A stretch of DNA of 64,000 nt, from positions 62,001 through 126,000 of the forward strand of contig NZ_BMTS01000005.1 in NCBI RefSeq assembly GCF_014649795.1, given 5' to 3'. The notes under the pieces are model-generated. The model ran no database searches and had not been told where the DNA came from. It worked only from the letters and a program-made list of their open reading frames with translations. Below, in pieces: positions 26,243 through 35,450 of this stretch (position 1 is the first letter of the stretch; each line of letters opens with the position of its first letter). The position numbers and the translations under genes were made by a program. The DNA comes from Streptomyces melanogenes (GTDB lineage Bacteria > Actinomycetota > Actinomycetes > Streptomycetales > Streptomycetaceae).

Positions 26243-28642
26243 GTGCTGTCCCCCACTCGTACGAGAGCCACGCTGCTCGCGGCCGGTGCCGCGGTCGCGG
26301 GGCTGGTGCTCTCCTCGCTCTCCGCGGGCGTCTCGCACGCCGCCGACAACGAGACCTGTCGCCCGGACGGGCTCTACAAGACGCCCGGCGTCGACGTCCC
26401 CTACTGCTCCGTGTACGACGCGGACGGCCGCGAGAAGATGGGCGCCGACCACCAGCGCCGGGTCATCGGGTACTTCACCGGCTGGCGCACCGGCCAGGAC
26501 GGGACCCCCGCCTACCTCGCCTCCGACATCCCGTGGGACAAGGTCACCCACGTCAACTACGCCTTCGCGCACATCGGTTCCGACAACAAGATCTCGGTCG
26601 GAAGTGACGGCGAGAAGAACGCGGCGACCGGAATGACCTGGCCGGGCGTCGCCGGGGCCGAGATGGACCCCGCGCTCCCCTACAAGGGCCACTTCAACCT
26701 CCTGAACAAATTCAAGAAGCAGCACCCGAACGTCAAGACGCTCATCTCCGTGGGCGGTTGGGCCGAGACCGGCGGCTATTTCGGCGACGACGGAAAGCGC
26801 GTCGCCTCGGGCGGCTTCTATTCGATGGCCACCAATGCCGACGGTTCGGTGAACCAGCCGGGCATCGACACCTTCGCGGACTCGGCCGTCGCCTTCATCA
26901 AGAAGTACGGGTTCAACGGCGTCGACATCGACTACGAATACCCCACGACGATGAAGGACGCGGGCAACCCGCTGGACTGGAGCCTGTCCAACGCGCGCCG
27001 GGCGGGCCTGGTCAAGGGCTATGCGGCGCTGATGAAGTCGCTGCGCGAGAAGCTCGACCGCGCGGGAGCGACCGACGGAAAGCACTATCTGCTGTCCGTC
27101 GCCGCGCCTTCGTCCGGCTATCTGCTGCGCGGCATGGAGACGTTCCAGGTCCAGAAGTACCTGGACTACGTCAACATCATGTCGTACGACCTGCACGGCG
27201 CCTGGAACGAATACGTGGGGCCGAACGCCTCGCTCTTCGACGACGGCAAGGACGCGGAGCTCGCGGCGGCGGGCGTCTATTCGACCTCCCAGTACGGCGG
27301 AATCGGCTATCTCAACGCCGACTGGGCCTATCACTACTTCCGCGGGTCGATGCCGGCCGGGCGCATCAACATGGGCCTGCCGTACTACACCCGCGGCTTC
27401 AAGAACGTGACCGGCGGGACGGACGGGCTGTGGGGCAAGGCCGCCACCACCACCTGCCCGGCCGGGTCGGGGCTGACCAAGTGCGGTGACGGCGCGACCG
27501 GCATCGACAACCTCTGGCACGACCTCGACGACAACGGCAAGGAGGCCCCGGCGGGCTCCAACCCGATGTGGCACGCCAAGAACCTGGAGAAGGGCGTCGT
27601 CGGCGACTACGCGGCCAAGTACGGCTTCCCCGCCGACACCAAGCTGACCGGCACCTACGCCCGCAAGTACGACTCGACGCTGGTGGCGCCCTGGCTGTGG
27701 AACGACCAGAAGAAGGTCTTCCTCTCCACCGAGGACGAGCAGTCGGTGAACGCCAAGGCCGACTACGTGGTCGACAAGGGCATCGGCGGCACGATGGTCT
27801 GGGAGCTGGCGGGCGACTACAAGTACAACGCCGCCAAGGGCCAGTACGAGCCGGGCTCGACGCTGACGTCCGCGATGTACGACAAGTTCAAGTCGGCCGC
27901 CCCGTACGGCGCCAAGCGCTCCTCGGTCACGCTGCCCACGCAGGCGCTGAACATCGGCGTGGACTTCGGGCAGTTCCCGCTCGGCGACTCCAACTACCCG
28001 ATCAGCCCGAAGGTGACGCTCACCAACAACACCAAGGCGACGCTGCCGGGCGGCACGGAGTTCCAGTTCGACTACGGGACCTCGGCCCCGGCGAACGCCA
28101 AGGACCAGTCGGGCTTCGGCACGACGATCGTCCGCAGCGACCACAGCGGCAGCAACGTGGGCGGTCTCAAGGGTGACTACAACCGGGTCTCGCTGAAGCT
28201 CCCGGCCTGGCAGTCGCTGGCCCCGGGCGCCTCGGTGACGCTCGACTTCGTCTACTACCTGCCGGTGTCGACGCCCTCCAACTGGACGGTGACGTTCGGC
28301 GGCCGCAGCTACGCGCTGGCCGGGGACCTCACCCGGGGCGCGACGGCCACCGAGCCGGACACGGGCACGGGCACGACGGGCGGCACCACGGGCGGTACGA
28401 CCGGTGGGTCGACAGGTGGCACGACGGGCGGCACGACCGGTGGGTCGACGGGCGGCACGACCGGCGGTTCCACGGGCGGCGGCTCCTGCACCGCACCCGC
28501 CTGGACGGCCACGGCCGAGTACGGTGGCTCCACGACCGTCTCGCACAAGTCCCACAACTGGAAGTCGAAGTGGTGGACGAAGGGCGAGGAGCCCGGAACC
28601 ACCGGCGACTGGGGAGTCTGGCAGGACCTCGGGGCCTGCTGA
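26243..28642 (+). CDS. Secreted multidomain GH18 chitinase with C-terminal CBM5/12
   Basis: 799 residues from a GTG with GGAGGAACAGATC upstream. Signal peptide (about 1-35, ending SHAADN), a large GH18 barrel (about 65-560) with [13 protein letters not shown], catalytic [10 protein letters not shown] (about 227-236), [14 protein letters not shown] and [12 protein letters not shown] ChiC-type beta domain follows (about 570-700, [18 protein letters not shown]), then a Thr-Gly-Gly-Ser linker (about 705-748) and a chitin-binding domain with aromatic residues ([37 protein letters not shown]). An exo- or processive chitinase by domain type. From position it resembles the chitinase beside rib genes in S. 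coelicolor. Confidence 0.95.
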   Translation: MLSPTRTRATLLAAGAAVAGLVLSSLSAGVSHAADNETCRPDGLYKTPGVDVPYCSVYDADGREKMGADHQRRVIGYFTGWRTGQDGTPAYLASDIPWDKVTHVNYAFAHIGSDNKISVGSDGEKNAATGMTWPGVAGAEMDPALPYKGHFNLLNKFKKQHPNVKTLISVGGWAETGGYFGDDGKRVASGGFYSMATNADGSVNQPGIDTFADSAVAFIKKYGFNGVDIDYEYPTTMKDAGNPLDWSLSNARRAGLVKGYAALMKSLREKLDRAGATDGKHYLLSVAAPSSGYLLRGMETFQVQKYLDYVNIMSYDLHGAWNEYVGPNASLFDDGKDAELAAAGVYSTSQYGGIGYLNADWAYHYFRGSMPAGRINMGLPYYTRGFKNVTGGTDGLWGKAATTTCPAGSGLTKCGDGATGIDNLWHDLDDNGKEAPAGSNPMWHAKNLEKGVVGDYAAKYGFPADTKLTGTYARKYDSTLVAPWLWNDQKKVFLSTEDEQSVNAKADYVVDKGIGGTMVWELAGDYKYNAAKGQYEPGSTLTSAMYDKFKSAAPYGAKRSSVTLPTQALNIGVDFGQFPLGDSNYPISPKVTLTNNTKATLPGGTEFQFDYGTSAPANAKDQSGFGTTIVRSDHSGSNVGGLKGDYNRVSLKLPAWQSLAPGASVTLDFVYYLPVSTPSNWTVTFGGRSYALAGDLTRGATATEPDTGTGTTGGTTGGTTGGSTGGTTGGTTGGSTGGTTGGSTGGGSCTAPAWTATAEYGGSTTVSHKSHNWKSKWWTKGEEPGTTGDWGVWQDLGAC
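28361..28486 (+). repeat. 36-bp coding repeats in the chitinase linker
   Basis: In-frame repeats encoding Thr-Thr-Gly-Gly-Ser-type units. The block ACGACCGGTGGGTCGAC recurs with a 36-base period (12 residues), with smaller 12-base sub-repeats. Such DNA can expand or contract without loss of frame, changing linker length. Confidence 0.75.
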
Positions 28643-28716
28643 CCCCCGTGCCCCCCGCACGCCCGGCGACGCGACTCGAGGCCCTTGCCGCTGTCGCCGG
28701 GCACCCCTGGTGAAGC

Positions 28717-28751
28717 CCGCACCCCGGCCGGATCTCCCGGCCGGGGTGCGG
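28717..28751. terminator. Bidirectional hairpin terminator
   Basis: Perfect 15-bp arms CCGCACCCCGGCCGG (28717-28731) and CCGGCCGGGGTGCGG (28737-28751) with a 5-base loop, between the convergent chitinase and ROK genes. Confidence 0.85.
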
Positions 28752-28755
28752 CGCG

Positions 28756-29883
28756 TCAGAACAGCTCGTCCTGCGCCGCGTCCCGGGCCGCGAGCAGGGC
28801 GCCGCGCAGCACCGCCCGGTCGCCGAGCTCGCTGGGCCGGACCTCGGCGCCCAGCGGGGTGAGCGCGGCAAGCCTGCGGTGCACCCGGGCGGCGAGCAGC
28901 GCGCCGCCCGCGTGGCCGAGTTCGCCGCCGAGCACGATCAGGCCCGGGTCCAGTACGGAGACCACGGCGGCCGCGCCGATGGCGATCCGCTCGGCCAGCG
29001 CGTCGAGGAACGCACCGCTCGCCTCGCGCACCAGGGTCTCGGCGCTGCCCGTCAGACCGTGTGCGGCGGCGAGCCGCACCACCGCTTCGGCGCCCGCGAG
29101 CGCGTGGAACCCGCCGTCGCAGTCGGTCGCGGACGGCAGCGCGCCGGTGCCCGGGACCGGCAGGAAGCCGATCTCACCCGCGCCGCCGGACGCCCCCCGG
29201 CGCAGCTTCCCGTCCAGGAAGACCGCCGCGCCCACGCCCTGGCCCAGCCAGAACAGCACGAAGTCGCTCTGGCCGCGCGCGGCGCCGAGCCGGTGCTCGG
29301 CCGTCGCCGCCAGGTTCACCTCGTTCTCCACCAGGACCGCGGCCGACAGCCGCCGCTGGAGGGCGGGGACCAGCTCCCGGTGCCAGGCGGGCAGGCCCGT
29401 GCTGTCGCGCAGCTCGCCCGTCGCCGGGTCGATCAGGCCGGGCGCCCCGATGCCGACGCTGTGCAGCCGCTCGGCGCCCGCCTCCTTCGCGGTGCGCTCC
29501 AGGAGCGCCACCGTCCGCTCCACGGCGGGCCCGGTCCCGGCCTCGGCCCCGATCGGGAGGGCGGCCTCGGCGAGGGTCGCGCCGAGCAGATCGGCCACGA
29601 GCACGGTGACGCCGTCGGTGCGCACGTCGAGGGCGGCGAGGTGGGCCCGGTCCGCGACGATGCCGTACAGCCGCGCGTTGGGTCCGCGCCGCTCGGCGCC
29701 GGACTCCCCCACGACCTCGACGAGTCCCGAGCCCTGGAGCCGTTCGACCAGGTCGGCGACGGTGGGGCGGGACAGTCCGGTGAGCTTCTTGAGCTGACCC
29801 GCCGTCAACGGGCCCTCGTCCTGGAGCAGGCGCAGGGCGAGGCGGTCGTTGATGACCCGGGCGGTGCTGGGTGATGCGGGCAT
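28756..29883 (-). CDS. ROK family transcriptional regulator
   Basis: 375 residues. A winged helix-turn-helix (about 8-62, GPLTAGQLKKLTGLSRPTVADLVERL) is followed by a ROK sugar-kinase-like domain (about 85-370) with VGIGAPGLIDP, VLVENEVNLAATAEHRLGAA and FWLGQGVGAAVFLDGKL. The usual ROK zinc motif CxCGxxGCxE is replaced by ATDCDGGFHALAG, so metal binding is probably lost. Regulators of this type (NagC/XylR/Mlc) sense sugars. It is divergent from an MFS gene, with a palindrome in the 107-base gap, so it probably controls that transporter and itself. Confidence 0.92.
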   Translation of the reverse strand: MPASPSTARVINDRLALRLLQDEGPLTAGQLKKLTGLSRPTVADLVERLQGSGLVEVVGESGAERRGPNARLYGIVADRAHLAALDVRTDGVTVLVADLLGATLAEAALPIGAEAGTGPAVERTVALLERTAKEAGAERLHSVGIGAPGLIDPATGELRDSTGLPAWHRELVPALQRRLSAAVLVENEVNLAATAEHRLGAARGQSDFVLFWLGQGVGAAVFLDGKLRRGASGGAGEIGFLPVPGTGALPSATDCDGGFHALAGAEAVVRLAAAHGLTGSAETLVREASGAFLDALAERIAIGAAAVVSVLDPGLIVLGGELGHAGGALLAARVHRRLAALTPLGAEVRPSELGDRAVLRGALLAARDAAQDELF

Positions 29884-29931
29884 GCCGGGAATCCTTCCAG
29901 ACGACCGAAACCCGATGGACGGCGGAGTATT

Positions 29932-29952
29932 TATCAGGCAGGGTTCCTGATA
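29932..29952. promoter_or_regulatory. Palindromic operator candidate between ROK and MFS genes
   Basis: TATCAGG (29932-29938), 7 bases, CCTGATA (29946-29952), a perfect 7-bp dyad in an AT-rich patch (gtatttatcagg...cctgatagtttatc) midway between the divergent starts. Likely binding site of the ROK repressor; inferred from position and symmetry. Confidence 0.65.
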
Positions 29953-29990
29953 GTTTATCGCGCACCGGCATCCAGGGGAGGACCGCGCTG

Positions 29991-31217
29991 ATGGCGACCG
30001 AGGCGGACGACGGCGTACGGCAGTTGAGGCGGGCCAGGATCGCGATCGCCGCGGTCTTCTGCGTCCACGGCACGGTCACCGGCAACTTCGCGACCCGGGT
30101 CCCGTGGATCCAGGACCACACCGGTGTCTCCACCGGCCAGCTCGGCCTGGCGCTGGCGTTTCCCGCCATCGGCTCGTCGCTGACGATGCCGCTCTCCGGC
30201 GCGGTCACCCACCACTTCGGGGCGCGCCGGGCGCTGCGCGGGCTGCTCGCGCTGTGGACCCTCGCCCTCGCGCTCCCGGCGCTGGCGCCGAACCTCTACA
30301 CGCTCTGCGCGGCGCTCTTCGTGTTCGGGGCGACCGCGGGCATGTCCGACGTGGCGATGAACGCGCTGGGCGTGGAGACCGAGGACCGGCTCGGCCGGTC
30401 CATCATGTCCGGGCTGCACGGCATGTGGAGCGCGGGCGCCCTGATCGGCTCGACCGCCGGCACGCTCGCCGCGCACCTCGGCGTCGACGCGCGCGTGCAC
30501 CACCTGGTCGCGGCGGCCGTCCTCACCGCGCTCGGCGCGCTCGTCTGCGGCGGCGTGCTCGACCTGCGCAGCGCGCCGGACGAGACCCCGCCGCCGCGCT
30601 TCGCCAGGCCGCCGAGGGCGGCGCTGGTCATCGGGCTCGTCGCGTTCTGCGCGGTGTTCGCCGAGGGGGCGAGCCTGGACTGGTCGGCGGTGTACCTGCG
30701 GGACACCATGGACGCCTCGGCCGGTCTCGCCGCCGCCTCGACCACCGCGTTCACCCTGACCATGGCGGTGGTGCGGATCGCGGGCGACAAGGTCGTGGAC
30801 CGGTTCGGCGCGGTACGGACGGTCCGCTGCGGGGGCGTGCTGGCGACCGTCGGCGGGCTCGCGGTGGTCCTCGCGCCCGGGCCCGCCGTGGCGATGGGCG
30901 GGTTCGCCCTGATCGGCCTGGGGGTCGCGGTCGTGGTGCCGCTGGCCTTCGCGGCGGCCGGGCGCAGCGGCCCCAACCCCAGCCAGGCCATCGCGGGCGT
31001 CGCCACCATCACGTACACCTCGGGTCTCATCGCCCCCTCGACCATCGGCGGCATCGCCGATCTGACCTCGCTGATGGTGTCGTTCGGCCTGGTCACGCTG
31101 TTGGCGCTGGGGCTGGTGGCGGGGGCGGAGGTGCTGCGTACGGGAGTGCGCGCCCGGACGGCGGGCGGGGGCGCGGCGAAGGCGGCGCCGGTGGGGTCCA
31201 CCGACGCCGCCCCGTAG
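29991..31217 (+). CDS. MFS transporter (12-TM, FucP/YbjJ-like)
   Basis: 408 residues with about 12 membrane helices (IAIAAVFCVHGTVTGNFATRVPWIQ at the start, LVIGLVAFCAVFAEGASLDWSAVYL at helix 7). The segments NFATRVPWIQDHTGVSTGQLGLALAFPAIGS and GMWSAGALIGST are typical of the YbjJ-like MFS group. The ATG follows AGGGGAGGA with a rather long 10-base spacing. It is divergent from the ROK regulator, which points to sugar or sugar-derivative transport, but the direction and substrate are not known. Confidence 0.88.
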   Translation: MATEADDGVRQLRRARIAIAAVFCVHGTVTGNFATRVPWIQDHTGVSTGQLGLALAFPAIGSSLTMPLSGAVTHHFGARRALRGLLALWTLALALPALAPNLYTLCAALFVFGATAGMSDVAMNALGVETEDRLGRSIMSGLHGMWSAGALIGSTAGTLAAHLGVDARVHHLVAAAVLTALGALVCGGVLDLRSAPDETPPPRFARPPRAALVIGLVAFCAVFAEGASLDWSAVYLRDTMDASAGLAAASTTAFTLTMAVVRIAGDKVVDRFGAVRTVRCGGVLATVGGLAVVLAPGPAVAMGGFALIGLGVAVVVPLAFAAAGRSGPNPSQAIAGVATITYTSGLIAPSTIGGIADLTSLMVSFGLVTLLALGLVAGAEVLRTGVRARTAGGGAAKAAPVGSTDAAP

Positions 31218-31222
31218 CCGAC

Positions 31223-31251
31223 GGCCGAACCGTATGGGGGGCGGTTCGGCC
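31223..31251. terminator. Hairpin terminator between MFS and lyase genes
   Basis: GGCCGAACCG (31223-31232) and CGGTTCGGCC (31242-31251), perfect 10-bp arms, in the 42-base gap between the two convergent genes. Confidence 0.75.
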
Positions 31252-31259
31252 GGGGCGCC

Positions 31260-32549
31260 TCAGCCCGCGATCGAGTCCAGCTGTTCGGCCGCGGGCCGCA
31301 GCGCCCAGAGGTCGCCGGCGGGCGGCGCCTGGAGCTTCGGTACGGCCGCGCGGGCCTTCTTGTCGCCCGCGTCGGCCGCCGCGTGCACCACGTCGCTCGC
31401 GGCGTACCGGTAGAACTCCAGCTCCGGGTGCGGCCAGGCGGCCGCGCCGGTCGCGGCGGGCAGCAGATAGTCGACCGCCTTGAACAGGCTCTGCCCCTGC
31501 GGCCCCCGGTAGCCCCACAGGTCCACCCCGACCTGCCTGCCGATGGCCGCGAGCCGCGCGTACGCCACCAGGTCGAAGGTCGAGTAGTGCCAGCTGCGGG
31601 TGCGGGCGAGCTCCTGGGGCTGGCTGCCGTCGGCGGCGATCTGCGGATCGATCCGCAGCTTCCCGGCGGCCCGGACCGTCTTCGCCGCGAGGGCCTTGTC
31701 GCCGGTGGCCAGCGCGAGCGCGGCGATCTGCATGTCCTGGAAGGTGCCGTGGTTGTTCTTGGCCGCCGACTCCTCCTTGCCGAAGGGCGATGTCACCAGC
31801 CAGTTCAGGAACTCCTTGTTCCAGTCGAGCATCCGCGCGCGGTCGTCCGCCCGCCAGCCCGGCGCGCCCAGGTCGAGGACGGCGACCGCGTCGAGGACGC
31901 TGGTGTACTGCTGCGAGAAGTCGATGATGCCGATCGCCCGGCCGTCGTACTTGCAGGGGATGAACTGCCCGTGGTTCAGGTTGGGGTTCATCCGGGTCGC
32001 CGGGTCGAGGAACCAGGTGCGCAGGGCGGTCGAGGCCTGCTCGGCGTACTGCGCCCGGCCGGTGTAGTACCAGGCGAGGCTGAGCGTGGTCACGGAGGTG
32101 ACGAGCTTGCCGAGGTCGGGGCGGTCGGTGCCGGTGTCGACCTCGGGGTTGCGCTGCCCGTCCTTCTGCACGTACGGGCAGCCCCAGGGGTTGTCGGCGG
32201 TCCTCGGCTTCGAGGGCCACCAGTACGGGGCCTGGCTCAGGTAGTCGTGGGGGTCGCCGCCCGGCGCGGGCTTCGGCTTGTCCACGACCGTCCAGGGGCC
32301 CTGGCCGAGCCAGCCGTCGGCGGCCGCGGTCAGCTTCGCCACCGCCGTGCGCAGCGCCGGGTCGCCGGCGTCGAGCCGCAGCCGCGCGTCCCGCATGCGC
32401 GCGCCGTCGACGACCACGGTGTGCGGGGCCTTCACGGCGGCGGGCTTCGTGGTGGCGGCGCGCGAGGCGGCCGGTACGAGCGCCGACGCGAGCACCGCGG
32501 CCGTGGCCAGCAGGGCCACGAGCCCGCTGCGAGATCTTCGGCCGTCCAT
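31260..32549 (-). CDS. Secreted alginate-lyase-like polysaccharide lyase
   Basis: 429 residues. Signal peptide (about 1-32, LVALLATAAVLASALVPAASRA) and one alpha-toroid domain of the alginate lyase family. Visible family motifs: SQAPYWWPSKPRTADNPWGCPYVQKDGQ, RTWFLDPATRMNPNLNHGQFIPCKYDGRAIGIID, KNNHGTFQDMQ (catalytic Asn-His region) and RSWHYSTFDLVAYARLA. It should cleave a uronic-acid polymer by beta-elimination outside the cell; alginate itself is not proven, since the family has broad specificity. Monocistronic, with 224 unassigned bases upstream to the divergent permease gene. Confidence 0.87.
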   Translation of the reverse strand: MDGRRSRSGLVALLATAAVLASALVPAASRAATTKPAAVKAPHTVVVDGARMRDARLRLDAGDPALRTAVAKLTAAADGWLGQGPWTVVDKPKPAPGGDPHDYLSQAPYWWPSKPRTADNPWGCPYVQKDGQRNPEVDTGTDRPDLGKLVTSVTTLSLAWYYTGRAQYAEQASTALRTWFLDPATRMNPNLNHGQFIPCKYDGRAIGIIDFSQQYTSVLDAVAVLDLGAPGWRADDRARMLDWNKEFLNWLVTSPFGKEESAAKNNHGTFQDMQIAALALATGDKALAAKTVRAAGKLRIDPQIAADGSQPQELARTRSWHYSTFDLVAYARLAAIGRQVGVDLWGYRGPQGQSLFKAVDYLLPAATGAAAWPHPELEFYRYAASDVVHAAADAGDKKARAAVPKLQAPPAGDLWALRPAAEQLDSIAG

Positions 32550-32773
32550 CAGGGCATCCCCCTCGGTTAGGGTTCACGGGATTTCACATACTTGAACTCT
32601 GTTCATGGATAGGGCGGTTGGAGCGTAGGGCCAGCAGTTCCGGGTGACAATGCCTCGCGCAGGATTCACGGATGGGACCTGGGATCACCGGGCCCACTAC
32701 CATTGCGCTGATTCTTCTCAGCGGATCCTTCTCGGTGGATTCTTCTCAGCACGGAACGAACTGGAGCAAACTC

Positions 32774-34177
32774 ATGGGCCTCGGCGTGCGCTGGACCCTG
32801 CACGGTGACGGGCGGACCCCCGCCCCCGGCGCCGTCGTCCGCCCCGACGAGCGGCTGTCCTGGCCGCGGACGATCGGCCTCGGCGCCCAGCACGTGGTGG
32901 CCATGTTCGGCGCGTCCTTCGTGGCGCCGGTCCTGATGGGCCTGGACCCCAACCTCGCGATCATGATGTCCGGCGTCGCCACGGTCATCTTCCTGCTCGC
33001 CACCAAGGGCCGGGTGCCCAGCTATCTGGGCTGCTCGCTCTCCTTCGTCGGCGTCGCGGCCGCGATCCGGGCCACCGGCGGAACCAGCGCCACCGTCACC
33101 GGCGCCGTCTTCGTCGTCGGGATCGTTCTGTTCGCGGCGGGGCTCGCGGTGCAGCGGTTCGGCGCGCGGATCATCCACGCCGCGATGCCGCCCATCGTGA
33201 CCGGCGCGGTGGTCATGCTGATCGGCTTCAACCTGGCGCCGGTCACCGCGTCCACCTACTGGCCGCAGGACCAGTGGACCGCGCTCCTGGTGATGCTCTT
33301 CACCGGGCTCGCCGTGGTCTGTCTGCGCGGCTTCTGGTCCCGGGTCGCGATCTTCCTCGGCCTGCTCTTCGGCTACGGCATCTCCTGGCTCTTCGACCGC
33401 GTCTTCGGCAAGATCCACTCGGTTGCGGGCGCGGGCGAGGCCACCGACCACTGGCGGCTCGACCTCTCCGGCGTCGGCCGGGCCGACTGGATCGGCCTGC
33501 CCTCCTTCCACGCCCCGCACTTCGAGTGGTCCGCCATCCTGGTCGCCCTGCCGGTCGTGATCGCGCTGATCGCCGAGAACGCCGGACACGTCAAGGCCGT
33601 CGGCGAGATGACCGGCGACAATCTCGACGACAAGCTGGGCACCGCGATCGCCGCGGACGGCGCCGCCTCGATGCTCTCCACCGCCGTCGGCGGCCCGCCC
33701 AACACCACGTACTCCGAGAACATCGGCGTCATGGCCGCCACCCGCGTCTACTCGACCGCCGCCTACTGGGCCGCCGCCGCCTTCGCGCTGCTCTTCGGCG
33801 TCTGCCCCAAGTTCGGCGCGATCGTCGCGGCCATCCCCGGCGGCGTCCTCGGCGGCATCACCGTCATCCTGTACGGCATGATCGGCCTCCTCGGCGCCCA
33901 GATCTGGATCAACGCCAAGGTGGACCTGCGCAATCCGCTGAACCTGGTCCCGGCGGCCGCGGGCATCATCATCGGCATCGGCGGCGTCACCCTGAAGTTC
34001 ACCGACGACTTCCGCCTCAGCGGGATCGCGCTGGGCACCATCGTGGTCATCACCGGCTACCACGTGCTGCGCGCCCTGGCCCCGGCCCATCTGAAGGAGC
34101 AGGAGCCGCTGCTCGACGAGGGCACGTCCTCGTACGACGAAGGCAGCGCCGAAGACGCTCAGCGCGCCAAGTCGTAG
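32774..34177 (+). CDS. NCS2 nucleobase:cation symporter (uracil/xanthine permease type)
   Basis: 467 residues from the ATG giving MGLGVRWTLHGDG. About 14 membrane helices in the 7+7 NCS2 fold, LGAQHVVAMFGASFVAPVLMGLDPNLAI at the start. The substrate-site helices are VIALIAENAGHVKAVGEMTG (Glu-Asn of helix 8) and GGPPNTTYSENIGVMAATRVYS (helix 10), the pattern of UraA-like uracil permeases rather than xanthine types. No pyrimidine genes lie alongside. The stop overlaps the end of the convergent GH6 gene by 19 bases. Confidence 0.92.
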   Translation: MGLGVRWTLHGDGRTPAPGAVVRPDERLSWPRTIGLGAQHVVAMFGASFVAPVLMGLDPNLAIMMSGVATVIFLLATKGRVPSYLGCSLSFVGVAAAIRATGGTSATVTGAVFVVGIVLFAAGLAVQRFGARIIHAAMPPIVTGAVVMLIGFNLAPVTASTYWPQDQWTALLVMLFTGLAVVCLRGFWSRVAIFLGLLFGYGISWLFDRVFGKIHSVAGAGEATDHWRLDLSGVGRADWIGLPSFHAPHFEWSAILVALPVVIALIAENAGHVKAVGEMTGDNLDDKLGTAIAADGAASMLSTAVGGPPNTTYSENIGVMAATRVYSTAAYWAAAAFALLFGVCPKFGAIVAAIPGGVLGGITVILYGMIGLLGAQIWINAKVDLRNPLNLVPAAAGIIIGIGGVTLKFTDDFRLSGIALGTIVVITGYHVLRALAPAHLKEQEPLLDEGTSSYDEGSAEDAQRAKS

Positions 34178-35343
34178 GCGTAGTCGGGGGTGAAGCTGCC
34201 CGCCGCGCCCCGGCAGCCGTCGGACTCGCCGGGGAGCTTCACCCACAGATAGGCGTCGATGCGCGCCTCGCCCGTGTGCGTGGTCGGGGCGTTGCCCAGC
34301 GCCCGCCCGGCCGGGTCGCACCACTGTCCGTCCGGCGGCGCGCCCCTGCCGTTGCGGCTGGTGTCGATCACCGCGCCCAGCCGCGCGGGACCGCCCAGCG
34401 CCTTGAGCACCCGCCGCGCGTACGCCACCTCGTCGGCGGTGCGGTGGAAGTTGGAGACGTTGGTGAAGACGCCGTCGCCGCTGGTGGCCGCGCCCGCCGC
34501 GCGCAGCAGACCCGCCATCTCCTCGGCGTCGCGCCAGCCGGAGTGGCCCGCGTCGAAGTACACCCTGGCCCGGGCGTCGGCGGCGTGGATCGCCCGCCCC
34601 GCCCTGGCCAGCGAGGCGAACCGGGCGGCGCGCTCGCTCTCGGAGAGGCAGTCCGACTGGGCGATCGCGTCCGGCTCCAGGACCACGATGACCGGTGAAC
34701 GCCCGAGCCCCGCAGCGAAGTTCCCGATCCAGGTGTCGTACGCCTCCGGGCTCGGCGCACCGCCCTGGGAGGCGCCGCCGCAGTCCCGGCCAGGAATCGC
34801 GTACGGGACGAGCACCGGCACCCGGCCCTGCCCGGCCGCCGCCGAGGTCACCGCCCGCACCTCGCGGGTGATCGCGCCGGGGTCGTACTCGGTGAACCAG
34901 ACCGCTGTGGGCTGGTCCGCGATCCGCCGCTCGATCAGCGCCCGCCGGGGGTCGTCCGGGTGGGCCCGCACCCAGTCCAGGACCTGCGAGTCGGGCGAGC
35001 GGTAGAGCGCGGCGGAGACCGCCGACCGCGACGGCGACGGGGTGGCCGAGGGCCTCGGGGCGGGGGACGGCGTGGCCGGGCGCGGCGTCGCGCGCGTGGC
35101 GGACGGCTTAGCGGACGGCGAGGCGGGCACGGCGGGCAGGGTCACCGTGGCGGGCGAGGCGGTCGCCGCGGCCCGGGCCGTGTCGTCACCCCCGCCGCCG
35201 AGGGCCGCCACGGCGCCCGAGACCGCGCCGACGGCAGCGACGGCGCAGGCCAGCGCCACCATGGCGGTGCGCCGCACGGCCGAGCGGCGCGCGGCTCTGT
35301 CGTCCCGGCGCCTGCGCGCGCGTGACGGCGGTGTTCCCGACAC
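34159..35343 (-). CDS. GH6 family cellulase/endoglucanase, membrane-anchored or secreted
   Basis: 394 residues. An arginine-rich N-terminus and one hydrophobic segment (about 26-50, TAMVALACAVAAVGAVSGAVAAL) act as uncleaved anchor or signal. A Pro-Ser-Thr linker (about 60-110) then leads to a GH6 domain: VPVLVPYAIPGRDCGG, VIVVLEPDAIAQSDC (catalytic Asp), YFDAGHSGW, VSNFHRT, DTSRNGRG and AYLWVKLPGESDG. The family inverts beta-1,4-glucan bonds. There is no cellulose-binding module. Start ATG at 35343. Convergent overlap with the NCS2 gene. I did not find a perfect CebR box upstream. Confidence 0.92.
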   Translation of the reverse strand: MSGTPPSRARRRRDDRAARRSAVRRTAMVALACAVAAVGAVSGAVAALGGGGDDTARAAATASPATVTLPAVPASPSAKPSATRATPRPATPSPAPRPSATPSPSRSAVSAALYRSPDSQVLDWVRAHPDDPRRALIERRIADQPTAVWFTEYDPGAITREVRAVTSAAAGQGRVPVLVPYAIPGRDCGGASQGGAPSPEAYDTWIGNFAAGLGRSPVIVVLEPDAIAQSDCLSESERAARFASLARAGRAIHAADARARVYFDAGHSGWRDAEEMAGLLRAAGAATSGDGVFTNVSNFHRTADEVAYARRVLKALGGPARLGAVIDTSRNGRGAPPDGQWCDPAGRALGNAPTTHTGEARIDAYLWVKLPGESDGCRGAAGSFTPDYAYDLAR

Positions 35344-35450
35344 CGTGAACTCCCCTCCCCCGAGGCCCCGATGGCCCCTCGTTCACCCGTTCCGGGGAAG
35401 CCCCGGGCCCGGCGACGTCCCGCGGAGCGCGGTGCTGGGACGCTGCCCTC

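Noticed and set aside
35344..35450. CebR operator for the GH6 cellulase
   Set aside because: Only TGGGACGCTGCCC is present, a poor match to the TGGGAGCGCTCCCA palindrome, and it lies nearer the divergent gene.
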